Shown piece by piece: positions 8,995-17,023 of a stretch of 64,000 nt of DNA. A program made the position numbers and the translations under genes. This stretch comes from Nitrobacteraceae bacterium AZCC 1564. Its GTDB lineage: Bacteria > Pseudomonadota > Alphaproteobacteria > Rhizobiales > Xanthobacteraceae. Below the pieces are notes generated by a model. It made no database searches. It was not told the DNA's origin and saw only the letters and a list, made by a program, of their open reading frames with translations. Location: contig JBAGRR010000001.1 in NCBI GenBank assembly GCA_036924835.1, forward strand, positions 3,301,001-3,365,000, given 5' to 3'. Position 1 is the stretch's first letter, and each line of letters opens with the position of its first letter.

Positions 8995-9783
8995 ATGAAT
9001 GAGCCTCGCATCACATTGATTGGTGGCCCGACGGTGCTGATCGAAATCGGTGGCTTGCGGTTTGTGACAGATCCGACCTTCGATGCCCCCGGTGAATATC
9101 AATTGCCTCATGTCAAACTAAAAAAGCTGTCCGGGCCGGCGCTTACCGCGGATCAGGTCGGGGAGGTCGATGTTGTGTTGCTCAGTCATGATCAGCACAG
9201 CGACAATCTCGACAATTCGGGGCGCGCCTTTCTCAGCCGGGCCAGGCGGGTACTGACAACCAAAGCCGGTGCCAAACGACTCGGCGCAGATACCGAGGGA
9301 TTCGATCCGTGGGAGTCGACCGAGGTGAAGACTGCCGACGGCCGGATGATCCGTGTAACCGCAACGCCGGCACGCCATGGTCCCGCGGGAATCGAGCCGC
9401 TATCGGGGGACGTGATCGGGTTTGTGCTTTCATTCGCGGATAACAGCACGAGGCCGATCTATGTGACCGGCGACACGGTCTGGTTCGACGGCGTGGCTGA
9501 GGTCGAACGGCGTTTCAAGCCCGGTGTCGTGTTGCCCTTTGCGGGAGCCGCGCAAACACGCGGGCCGTTTCACCTGACCATGGACACCAACGACGCCATC
9601 GAAACGGCGAAGGTGTTTAGCGATGCAACGATCGTCCCAGTGCATCACGATAGCTGGGCCCACTTCACGCAAAGCGGGCAGGACCTCATAGCCTCATTTG
9701 GCGTCCTGGGATTTGGCGCCCGCCTCGTCATGCTGGAGCCTGGGGTCACAACCTCAATCACCGCGCCACCAGCAACGTCGTAA
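8995..9783 (+). CDS. MBL-fold metallohydrolase (UlaG-like)
   Basis: 262-residue beta-lactamase-fold hydrolase. Visible elements are the N-terminal GGPTVLIEIGGLRFVTDPTF strand pair (first 15 shown suffice: GGPTVLIEIGGLRF), LSHDQHSDNLD as the HxHxD-like metal motif (written DQHSD here), RHGPAG, VTGDTVW and PVHHDSWAH near the end. These resemble UlaG-type lactonases and L-ascorbate-6-phosphate lactonase relatives, but the substrate is unknown. The second ATG is preferred because GGGAGG stands 7 nt before it; the first ATG at 8989 overlaps the site. It lies 18 nt after the EamA transporter and may process a metabolite handled by it. Confidence 0.85.
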   Translation: MNEPRITLIGGPTVLIEIGGLRFVTDPTFDAPGEYQLPHVKLKKLSGPALTADQVGEVDVVLLSHDQHSDNLDNSGRAFLSRARRVLTTKAGAKRLGADTEGFDPWESTEVKTADGRMIRVTATPARHGPAGIEPLSGDVIGFVLSFADNSTRPIYVTGDTVWFDGVAEVERRFKPGVVLPFAGAAQTRGPFHLTMDTNDAIETAKVFSDATIVPVHHDSWAHFTQSGQDLIASFGVLGFGARLVMLEPGVTTSITAPPATS

Positions 9784-9844
9784 GGCGCATACCGGGAACC
9801 CGCGTTCTCGTTTGGCGTTGCTGCATGCCACGAGGGACAACGGG

Positions 9845-11164
9845 TTGAAACAGAACGCTGTCAGAGCGGCGCCGGCAACGGCACATGAGAAACCGGCGCG
9901 CAAGCCGTCGGGTTTGCGAAGATTTCTGAAGACGCTGGGTCCTGGCCTTATCACCGGCGCGTCTGATGACGATCCCTCCGGCATCGGCACTTACAGTCAA
10001 GCCGGTGCGCAACTCGGATACGGCATCGGCTGGACGATGTTGCTGACCTTTCCGCTGATGGTGGCCATTCAGGAAATATCGGCGCGTGTGGGGCGGGTAA
10101 CGGGCCACGGTATCGCCGGAAACGTCTGCCGCTTCTATCCCGCGTGGCTTCTCAACGTCATCGTGTCGCTGCTGTTCATCGCCAATACGATCAACATCGG
10201 CGCTGATCTCGCCGCAATGGGAGATGCACTCAAGCTTCTCATCGGTGGTCCGGGATTTCTTTATGTCGTGCTGTTTGGCGTAACGTCCGTGTCCGCGCAG
10301 ATCTTCCTCGACTACAAGCGCTACACCGCGGTCCTGAAATGGCTGACGCTGAGCCTGTTCGCCTACGTCGCCGCTTTGGCCGTCACCAAAGTCGCATGGG
10401 GCGATGCGATCAAAGGGATTGTGATTCCGCAGGTGCAGTGGAATTCGACATTCTTGACGACGCTGGTCGCGATTCTGGGCACGACGATTTCTCCCTATCT
10501 GTTTTTCTGGCAGGCTTCAGAGGAGGCCGAGGATCAGCGCATCGATACGACGAAAAAGCCGCTCGCCAAAAAACATCGGGGTGCACGGAAGGAATTCCAT
10601 CGTATTCGCGCCGATACCATCACGGGCATGGCGTTCTCCAATCTGATCGCCGTCTCGATCATCATCACTGTGTCTGCAACATTGCATGCCACAGGCAAGA
10701 CCGACATCGAGACATCTGCCCAGGCCGCAGAGGCTTTGCGGCCCATCGCAGGCGTCTTTGCCGAGTTTATTTTTGCAATTGGCATTATCGGAACGGGATT
10801 GCTAGCAATCCCCGTACTCGCCGGATCGGCGGCTTACGCCATCGGAGAGGGCAGGCGATGGCCCGTGGGCCTCGCCCGCAAACCGCGCGACGCCGCAGCC
10901 TTCTACTCGGTTCTGGCGCTGTCGGCGAGCATCGGTATCGCGCTGAACTTTACCCCCATCAGCCCGATCTCGGCGCTTTACTGGAGCGCGGTGATCAATG
11001 GCGTTCTTGCAGTGCCGGTCACGATTTTGCTGATGACCCTGTCACGTCGTCATGACGTGATGAGCACGTTTGTCGTTGGCGGGGTTTTGCGCTGGCTCGG
11101 CTGGATCTCGACAGGTGTGATGACGGTATGTGTTGTCGCCATGATCGCCGGTTACTTCGTATGA
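9845..11164 (+). CDS. Nramp-related divalent metal transporter with divergent metal-site motifs
   Basis: About 439 residues, eleven hydrophobic segments, clearly Nramp/COG1914. The first helix carries DDDPSGIGTYSQAG where manganese/iron transporters have DPGN, and the sixth carries GTTISPYLFFWQ where they have the MPH motif. The methionine that favours transition metals is therefore absent, as in Nramp-related magnesium transporters. Magnesium or another hard cation is possible but not shown. The frame opens at 9698 inside the previous gene; no ATG lies in a sensible place, so I use the TTG at 9845 after GAGGGACAACGGG. Ends 10 nt from the convergent TIGR02186 gene. Confidence 0.88.
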   Translation: MKQNAVRAAPATAHEKPARKPSGLRRFLKTLGPGLITGASDDDPSGIGTYSQAGAQLGYGIGWTMLLTFPLMVAIQEISARVGRVTGHGIAGNVCRFYPAWLLNVIVSLLFIANTINIGADLAAMGDALKLLIGGPGFLYVVLFGVTSVSAQIFLDYKRYTAVLKWLTLSLFAYVAALAVTKVAWGDAIKGIVIPQVQWNSTFLTTLVAILGTTISPYLFFWQASEEAEDQRIDTTKKPLAKKHRGARKEFHRIRADTITGMAFSNLIAVSIIITVSATLHATGKTDIETSAQAAEALRPIAGVFAEFIFAIGIIGTGLLAIPVLAGSAAYAIGEGRRWPVGLARKPRDAAAFYSVLALSASIGIALNFTPISPISALYWSAVINGVLAVPVTILLMTLSRRHDVMSTFVVGGVLRWLGWISTGVMTVCVVAMIAGYFV

Positions 11165-11173
11165 TCTGTGCAA

Positions 11174-11953
11174 TCAGTCTTTGCGGAAGATCACCGAAGC
11201 AAGCCAGCCGGTCGCGAGCGCCATCAACGCGGTCGTGAGTCCATAAAGGAGCCCATGCTGACGGGCCGCGTTGGCGACAAACTGTTCGAAACCAACCTTG
11301 ACGATTTCAAACGCCGTTTCGGTCTTGGCGATCAGGACGCCTCCGGACAACAGCTTGATATCCACGTCATAGGTGCCGATCGGCACTTCGGCCGGAAGCG
11401 GAATTCCGGTACGGAATAGCGTCGGTGTCAGGAACGTCACCGCGCTTTCTTGCTGACGGTAAAGCCCATGATTCGTGCGCAGCGTCACAAATGCGACCCT
11501 GAACGGGTCGCTGGCGACCACGTTGGCGACATCGGGTCCGATCCGTTGTGGCAGAAAAATACTGTTCAGCCCGATCTGCTGCCGCCGCTGCACATCCGGC
11601 GCGGCGATTTCGTCGATGGGTCTGTTGGAGAAGATGCCGAGATAGGAAGGCACCTGAATGAACTCGCGAGAATCCACGTTGACCCAGATTCCCAGTTTGC
11701 GCTCCTTTCGCCGTGTCACCATGTCAGCACGGGGGCCGCTGACGGTGACGACGATGTCGTAATCGGTTCTGTCTCGCGATTTGCTGTCGCGCTCGATGGA
11801 GCCGAACAGCACAAGGTCTTCACCAGAATAATTCGGTGTCACTGTGATGCGGTGATTGGAGACCGAAACGATTAGGCTCTCCGCACGCGCGACACTTCCC
11901 GCCATGAGGGCAAATATGAATCCAGCGATCAGCACGACAAGACGCTGTTTCAT
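11174..11953 (-). CDS. TIGR02186 family exported/membrane protein
   Basis: 259 residues: signal peptide (MKQRLVVLIAGFIFALMAGSVARA), a beta-rich domain (SLIVSVSNHRITVTPNY, RTDYDIVVTVSGP, KLGIWVNV), and a single C-terminal membrane helix near GLTTALMALATGWLASVIF. It matches the conserved family that regularly follows TauE/SafE permeases in Alphaproteobacteria; the biochemical role is unknown. Its ATG overlaps the permease stop as ATGA, which implies translational coupling. A much longer minus-strand reading frame exists through this region, but its first half is antisense-frame noise over the permease gene. Confidence 0.88.
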   Translation of the reverse strand: MKQRLVVLIAGFIFALMAGSVARAESLIVSVSNHRITVTPNYSGEDLVLFGSIERDSKSRDRTDYDIVVTVSGPRADMVTRRKERKLGIWVNVDSREFIQVPSYLGIFSNRPIDEIAAPDVQRRQQIGLNSIFLPQRIGPDVANVVASDPFRVAFVTLRTNHGLYRQQESAVTFLTPTLFRTGIPLPAEVPIGTYDVDIKLLSGGVLIAKTETAFEIVKVGFEQFVANAARQHGLLYGLTTALMALATGWLASVIFRKD

Positions 11954-12876
11954 CCGCCGCTCCCGAGGTCGCGGATGGAATAAAGCTCGGCCGGCTTGAT
12001 CACCAGCTCGACCGCAAAGCGAATGCCGACGGAGAGAATCAGAAGTCCGAGCAGCAGGCGCAGATGTTCGCCGCGGATTCGCTGTCCAGCCCGCGCTCCA
12101 AACTGCGCCCCGATCACGCCTCCTACCATCAGCACGAGGGCAAGAACGACATCGACGAGGTGGTTGGTGGTCGCGTGCAGGATCGTCGCGAAGATCATGG
12201 TGACGAGCGTCAGCGCCATTGATGTGCCGATCACTGTGGAGGTCGGCACGCGCAGGACATAGATCATGATCGGGATCAGCAGGAATCCGCCGCCGATGCC
12301 CATGATTGCGCCCAGGAAGCCGATCATCAGGCCAATGGCGACGACGGGAATCACCGACAGGTAGATCTTGGAGCGCTTGAAGCGCATCTTGAGCGGGAGG
12401 CCGAGGATCCATCCCTGTGCCCGCGCCCGGCGTGTCAGCGGCGGAGGACCTTTGCGGGTTTTCAGGATGGCGCGGGCGCCTTCCAGCAGCATCAGGGTGC
12501 CAACCGTCGTCAGCAGCGCCACATAGGACAGCGCGATCATGAGGTCGAGCTGGCCGACGGAGCGCAGCAACGCGAAGATCCATACGCCAAGCGCGGTGCC
12601 AATCACGCCGCCGCTGAGCAGCACCATCGACAAGGCGGGGTCGATGGCGCGGCGCCGCCAATACGACAGGGCACCGGTGAACGACGATGCAGCCATGTGG
12701 CTGGAGACCGAGGCAACCGCCACGCCCGGCGAAATTCCGATGAAGATCAAGAGCGGCGTCATCAGGAAGCCGCCGCCGATTCCGAACATGCCGGACACGA
12801 AGCCGACGGCCGCGCCCATCGCCAGGATGAGAAACACGTTAACTGGAACGTCGGCGATCGGAAGAAACAGTTGCAC
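11950..12876 (-). CDS. TauE/SafE family sulfite exporter-like permease
   Basis: 308-residue permease with two repeats carrying the glycine-rich signatures GMFGIGGGFLMTPLLIF and AIMGIGGGFLLIPIMIY. Family members move sulfite, sulfoacetate or other organosulfur anions; the cargo here is not predictable. Start is a GTG with weak upstream signals, so the first residues are less certain. First gene of a two-gene operon with the TIGR02186 protein (4-nt overlap). Confidence 0.93.
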   Translation of the reverse strand: MQLFLPIADVPVNVFLILAMGAAVGFVSGMFGIGGGFLMTPLLIFIGISPGVAVASVSSHMAASSFTGALSYWRRRAIDPALSMVLLSGGVIGTALGVWIFALLRSVGQLDLMIALSYVALLTTVGTLMLLEGARAILKTRKGPPPLTRRARAQGWILGLPLKMRFKRSKIYLSVIPVVAIGLMIGFLGAIMGIGGGFLLIPIMIYVLRVPTSTVIGTSMALTLVTMIFATILHATTNHLVDVVLALVLMVGGVIGAQFGARAGQRIRGEHLRLLLGLLILSVGIRFAVELVIKPAELYSIRDLGSGG

Positions 12877-13044
12877 GCGCGTTCGCTTGGGTTCGGCGGC
12901 GGGACTGCACCGAGCCCTCGCAGCAGTGGGTTACCGCGGCGCGGGTTATACGCCGCAATCTCTGATTAGCCGATATCGGGCGCGTTTGGGTTAAAGAATC
13001 CGGGTATCAGAGCCAATAGTTTCCGACAGTCATGTCAGAGTTAA
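12877..13044. other. intergenic region upstream of the TauE operon
   Basis: 168 bp between the permease start and palindromic element 2. It must hold the promoter of the TauE/TIGR02186 operon. I see AT-richer sequence around 12985-13030 but no -35/-10 pair good enough to call, and no open frame. Confidence 0.4.
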
Positions 13045-13213
13045 CTAGTGTCCCGAATCCGAAGTTCGCCTCACACTGCAGCGCACCTCGGAGCGAACTT
13101 CGGATTCGAAACCACACTAGAAATCTATGATTCTAGTGTGGTTTAGGTTCAGAAGTTTGCTTGAAGGGAGCGCGGAGAAAGTAAAGCGAACTTCTGAACC
13201 ACCACCACACTAG
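13045..13213. repeat. paired palindromic repeat, element 2
   Basis: Hairpin A (13045-13120) and hairpin B (13133-13213), each bounded by CTAG. Arms and linker (AATCTATGATT) are close to those of element 1 in the same order. In hairpin A the left terminus reads GTGTCCCG, while the right terminus reads CCACACTAG like the B type, so that end looks exchanged between hairpin types. The element stops 12 nt after the stop codon of the PodJ-like gene. Confidence 0.9.
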
Positions 13214-13225
13214 TCATAATTGAGC

Positions 13226-16200
13226 TTAGCGGGCCGCGCTCTTGGTCGCGGCCGGCTTATGCGATTTGGTCGCGGCTCTGGGTGGCGGTGCGGCGTCCCA
13301 TCCTCCCGGAGGCGCGCCGACTGAGACCGCATCGTCCGGCTGTGCTTCGGGCGTGAAGGTCTGAATCGCAAGTTTAGCTGCTGCCAGCGACTGCGCATCA
13401 AGCCGTTTGGCGATGTCGTCGCGCTTGCGGCCGGAATCCGCGTCGCCCTGGGCTGCAGCAAGGCTGAACCACTTATAGGACTCGGCGAGATTTTGCTCTA
13501 CGCCGATACCGCGCGCATAGAGAATTCCAAGATTGAACTGGCTGTCCGCGACGCCGCGTTCGGCAGCCTTGCGGAACCATTGCGCCGCGCCTTTGTAGTT
13601 TGGGCCGGCGCCGCCGCCATCTGCGTCGAGCACGGCAAGATTGTGCATCGCCTTGGCGCTGCCTTTTTCCGCAGCCTGGATGTAATAGCGGCGCGCGGTT
13701 TCAAGATCTTTCTTCGCGCCGAGCCCTTTTTCATAGAGCGCGCCAAGGCGGAAGGTGGCCGGAACGATGCCGCCCTGCGACGCGCGTTCATACCACTTCA
13801 TGGCCTCCGCATAGTCGGATGCAACACCGCGACCTTCCGCATAACGGACGCCGATCTCGAACGCGGCACCTGGATTGCCCTTATTGGCGGCCGCACGCAA
13901 TGTGGCGCTGCCAATGCTCTCGGGCAGTTTGTCATTAACCGGGACCCAGGTGGCTTTGGCCTTGGCCGCCGCAGGCGGAATCGTCACAGACACGCGTTCA
14001 GCCGGAGCCGGTGTCGTGACAGAGCCGGTCACATCAGCCGCTCCCGATGCCTGCGGCATCGCCGGAGTGACGTCGGGTGCTGCTGGCGACGCAGGGGGAG
14101 GCGGCGGAGCATTCAAGGACTGTCGATCGATCGGTGTCGGCGATGTGATGGAGGGAATCGCCGGCGTGATGTTCTCCGACCTCGGTTCGCCATTACTGAC
14201 CGGCGGCAAGGCTGGCGTTGCAGAACTGGATGCTGCTGCGGGCGGTGACTGCGCATGGTCGCGGCCACTGAGCAGATTCAGGCCCATCTTGACGGTGCCG
14301 AGCACGATCACGACGACGCTCGCGCCGACGAGCAGCGCTCGAATTCTCGAAGACACCTTCGATTCGCCGACCGTCGCCGCCTTGGCTGCGTTCCGGGCGG
14401 CATCATTCAGCGCGGTAACGCGATTGGGTTTCGCGCCGGGCGTTGCGGCAGGAGCTGCAGCGGCGGCTTGTGCGGCACGCCGTGCAGCCTGAATAAAGTT
14501 CGTCGGACTGACCGGCTCGCGGGATGCGGATGATATTTCGTTGAGCACCACCTCAGAGGCAGCGATGCGCTCGGACGGTGTCCCAACGCGGTTCTGCTGC
14601 GGCTTGGTGCCAGGTTCCAGCGGATGGTCCGGCGGCAGCGTCGGATCGATCGGACTGCGTGGAGTGGGAGCCGGCCGGGTGGCCTGCGGCGCAGGCTGCT
14701 CGACTTCGATCGGACGCGAAACCGCGACGTCTGCAATCGCCGGTACGCGCGGCGGCATAGGAGGGGCGACCGGAGCGCGCTCAATCGGAGCCTGTGCGGC
14801 AGCCGGATTCGGCAGTTCGGGACGCGGTTGAGGTGTTGTTGCGCGGGGCCCCGGCGCGAATGGCGCATAGGCGCGCGCATCGGGCATCGGATGCTCACGG
14901 GACGTTTCGCGCGGTGCGGGTGCGGACCGTGCCGCACGCAGGTCACTTTCGATCTGTGCGAGACGATCGACCACATGGCCGAGTGTGTTGTGAACGGCCT
15001 CGAGCGAATCCTGCGTGTGCCGATTTGTTTCCGACTGGCTGAAGCGAATGTCGGACAGTTCGCGCTTGATGGTTTCGACAAAAATGCCGTCCATCGATGC
15101 GTTGGAAGGAACAGCCTGTTCCGCTCCCGCAGCACTGGCGCGCTGCTGCTCGAGATGGCGCAGGATATCAGCAAGGCCTTCTTCGACCCGCGAGAGATTG
15201 CCGCCGCGCCCTTCGGCGTTCTCGAGCCGCTCGAGCAGGTGGTGAACCCGCTGTTCGACATGGTTCAGCGAAGCTGCGCTGTCACTCCCGACCTGGAGAT
15301 GATCGAGGCGATCCGAAATCGCGCGCACAGCATTGTCGAAGTAGCCGGTATCGCTGGCGACAGGCCGGTCGCGCTGCTCAAGTGCCGTTGTCAGGACCGC
15401 AATGCGCTGCTCGAGAGCCGACAGGATATCGCTGTTGCCGCCGGCGTGCGTCAGCTGATCGACCTTCGCCGATAGCGCCTGGAGATGACCGGCGAGTTCA
15501 TTGAGGGCCTCGTTGGAGGCGACGTTCGATGCAATCGACTTGAGGGCCGTGATGGCGTCTTCAAGTTGATGGATCGTGGACGGATCAGGACTTGAGCGCA
15601 CGATCGAATCAACTTTGCCACCGAGACTGCGGATGGCCTCGTCGAAGCCTGCAAATTGCTCTGCCGGCGTCAGTGTGCGCAGTGCACTATAGATCTCGCT
15701 CAAGGCGCGTTCGATGCCGGCGAGAGCAGAGCTGTCGACGCCGGTTTGGCGCGTCTCGTCGATGCGGCGGCCGAGCGAACGGATTTCATTTTCCAGCGAT
15801 TCGATTTCTCGGCGCGGCAGGGCCTCGGTGATGGCCCGGCGAATCTCGGCGAGTTCGTTCCGGAAGCTCTCGATGGACTGCTCGATGCCGTCGGGGCGTC
15901 GGAGCGTCGCGATCTGGCTGGTGATTTCCGACAGTTGCCGCTCAAGGCCCGAGAAATCGGCCTGCGGCTGTAGCGGAGGTGCTGCATAAACCGGCGGAGG
16001 ATTGACCGCGGGGCCGGCAAAGGACGGCGCGGGCATCTGCGCCGCTGTGGGCTGGGGCGCCGGTGACGGCGTCAGACCGTCGAGCTGACCCTGGCGCGCA
16101 ATGATTTCTGCAATCGAGAAATCCATCGGCGACATTGCGGGTGCTGTCGGCGGCGACGGCCGGAAAGCTGGTGCGGGCTCATAAGAGGGTGCTTGAGCGC

Positions 16201-16507
16201 TCTGGCCGGAAATATGTGACAGGCGGGCGTCGAGTCGCGAAATGGCGTCGTTTAACTGCCGCGCGACACCAGGATCACTCTTTGTGCCGGTGGGCGCTCG
16301 TGAAATGTATTCGACCTGACGGGCGATGGAATCCAGCCGCTTATGAATTTCAGCCACATCCTGAGCTTCACGGCTATGTGCGGGATGGCCGATGGTCGAA
16401 TTCAGCCAGTCGCCAAGTGACAGTCCGGCGCGGCGCGCGGATGCTTCGGCCCTTTCGAGGACCGACGGCTCAATCCCGTCTACGCTCAACGATACGCGCG
16501 CTGCCAT
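13226..16507 (-). CDS. PodJ-like polar localization protein with C-terminal Sel1 repeats
   Basis: 1093 residues. The N-terminus (SVLERAEASARRAGLSLGDW) is typical of the Hyphomicrobiales PodJ/Sel1 proteins. A long region of coiled coil and Pro/Ala-rich linkers follows to about residue 700 (repeated patterns such as IESLENEIRSLGRRIDE). A single membrane helix lies near 722-744 (VGASVVVIVLGTVKMGL), then a Pro-rich stretch, then four Sel1 repeats at about 874-1022 (RYAEGRGV, ALYEKGLGA, VLDADGGGA, ILYARGIGV). This gives a cytoplasmic scaffold and periplasmic Sel1 domain, as in Caulobacter PodJ, which organises the pole. No C-terminal peptidoglycan-binding domain is evident. A CtrA-like site is upstream. 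Confidence 0.85.
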   Translation of the reverse strand: MAARVSLSVDGIEPSVLERAEASARRAGLSLGDWLNSTIGHPAHSREAQDVAEIHKRLDSIARQVEYISRAPTGTKSDPGVARQLNDAISRLDARLSHISGQSAQAPSYEPAPAFRPSPPTAPAMSPMDFSIAEIIARQGQLDGLTPSPAPQPTAAQMPAPSFAGPAVNPPPVYAAPPLQPQADFSGLERQLSEITSQIATLRRPDGIEQSIESFRNELAEIRRAITEALPRREIESLENEIRSLGRRIDETRQTGVDSSALAGIERALSEIYSALRTLTPAEQFAGFDEAIRSLGGKVDSIVRSSPDPSTIHQLEDAITALKSIASNVASNEALNELAGHLQALSAKVDQLTHAGGNSDILSALEQRIAVLTTALEQRDRPVASDTGYFDNAVRAISDRLDHLQVGSDSAASLNHVEQRVHHLLERLENAEGRGGNLSRVEEGLADILRHLEQQRASAAGAEQAVPSNASMDGIFVETIKRELSDIRFSQSETNRHTQDSLEAVHNTLGHVVDRLAQIESDLRAARSAPAPRETSREHPMPDARAYAPFAPGPRATTPQPRPELPNPAAAQAPIERAPVAPPMPPRVPAIADVAVSRPIEVEQPAPQATRPAPTPRSPIDPTLPPDHPLEPGTKPQQNRVGTPSERIAASEVVLNEISSASREPVSPTNFIQAARRAAQAAAAAPAATPGAKPNRVTALNDAARNAAKAATVGESKVSSRIRALLVGASVVVIVLGTVKMGLNLLSGRDHAQSPPAAASSSATPALPPVSNGEPRSENITPAIPSITSPTPIDRQSLNAPPPPPASPAAPDVTPAMPQASGAADVTGSVTTPAPAERVSVTIPPAAAKAKATWVPVNDKLPESIGSATLRAAANKGNPGAAFEIGVRYAEGRGVASDYAEAMKWYERASQGGIVPATFRLGALYEKGLGAKKDLETARRYYIQAAEKGSAKAMHNLAVLDADGGGAGPNYKGAAQWFRKAAERGVADSQFNLGILYARGIGVEQNLAESYKWFSLAAAQGDADSGRKRDDIAKRLDAQSLAAAKLAIQTFTPEAQPDDAVSVGAPPGGWDAAPPPRAATKSHKPAATKSAAR

Positions 16508-16738
16508 GCTTTAGTCCGGTGTCCCGGCGCCCGACTCCTGTCCGGCGCTTTCAGCCACCCGCGTCCCTTTGAAGAGACAAACAAATTTGGACGCGAGACG
16601 CCTGTTTCCGGTACCGACCATTTATTGTTACGGTAAACACAGAGTTAATAGACGCCGTTTAGGGACCGAAAAGTTGCCTTTCCCCGTGGTTCGGTTCCAA
16701 AAACGTTATCTCGCACAGCGAAATTGGCCGGTGCGGCC
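16508..16738. other. promoter region of the PodJ-like gene
   Basis: 231 bp without a credible frame, between the PodJ-like start and palindromic element 3. AT-rich sequence at 16585-16660 includes the CtrA-like box and is the likely promoter zone. Nothing else stands out. Confidence 0.4.
16634..16648 (-). promoter_or_regulatory. degenerate CtrA-like box upstream of the PodJ-like gene
   Basis: On the minus strand the site reads TTAA-N7-TTTA, one base from the CtrA consensus TTAA-N7-TTAA, about 127 nt before the PodJ-like start. A CcrM-type GACTC lies at 16533-16537 in the leader. Both motifs are short and could be chance. Confidence 0.35.
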
Positions 16739-16906
16739 CAGTGGAGTGGATTTGACATTCGCGACCCACCCGGCAGCGAGTTCGTCAAGCGAATGTCAAA
16801 TCCAAAACTCCACTGGAAACTTATATTTGCTAGTGGTCCTTTGCTTCTAACATTCGCAGGAGGTGCCTGCTGAAACGGGATGCGAATGTTAGAATCGGAC
16901 CACTAG
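16739..16906. repeat. paired palindromic repeat, element 3
   Basis: Hairpin A (16739-16815) has arms GAGTGGATTTGACATTCGC / GCGAATGTCAAATCC; hairpin B (16830-16906) has arms GCTTCTAACATTCGC / GCGAATGTTAGAATC and CTAG termini. The linker is AAACTTATATTTG. Arm types differ from elements 1 and 2 but match element 5, which carries them in the reverse order. Lies between the divergent PodJ-like and acyl-CoA dehydrogenase genes. Confidence 0.9.
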
Positions 16907-16927
16907 TCATGATGTCGCAAGTTCTTT

Positions 16928-16949
16928 CTATCGTTTGGAAATACGATAG
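16928..16949. promoter_or_regulatory. 22-bp palindrome upstream of the beta-oxidation operon
   Basis: CTATCGT-N8-ACGATAG, perfect 7-bp arms, 75 nt before the acyl-CoA dehydrogenase start. No T-run follows, so it is unlikely to be a terminator. Size and position suit the operator of a dimeric TetR-like fatty acid degradation repressor; the regulator is not in this window. Confidence 0.45.
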
Positions 16950-17023
16950 GGTCGCGCCTCGCGTTGCCGCATCGCAAAAAAGTTCTTATTGAAGATCACT
17001 TTCAGCCCAATCGAGAGGACGCC

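Noticed and set aside
11954..12661. Long minus-strand reading frame continuous with the TIGR02186 gene
   Set aside because: Its N-terminal part is Arg/Pro/His-rich noise lying over the TauE permease in another frame; the ATGA overlap gives a better start.
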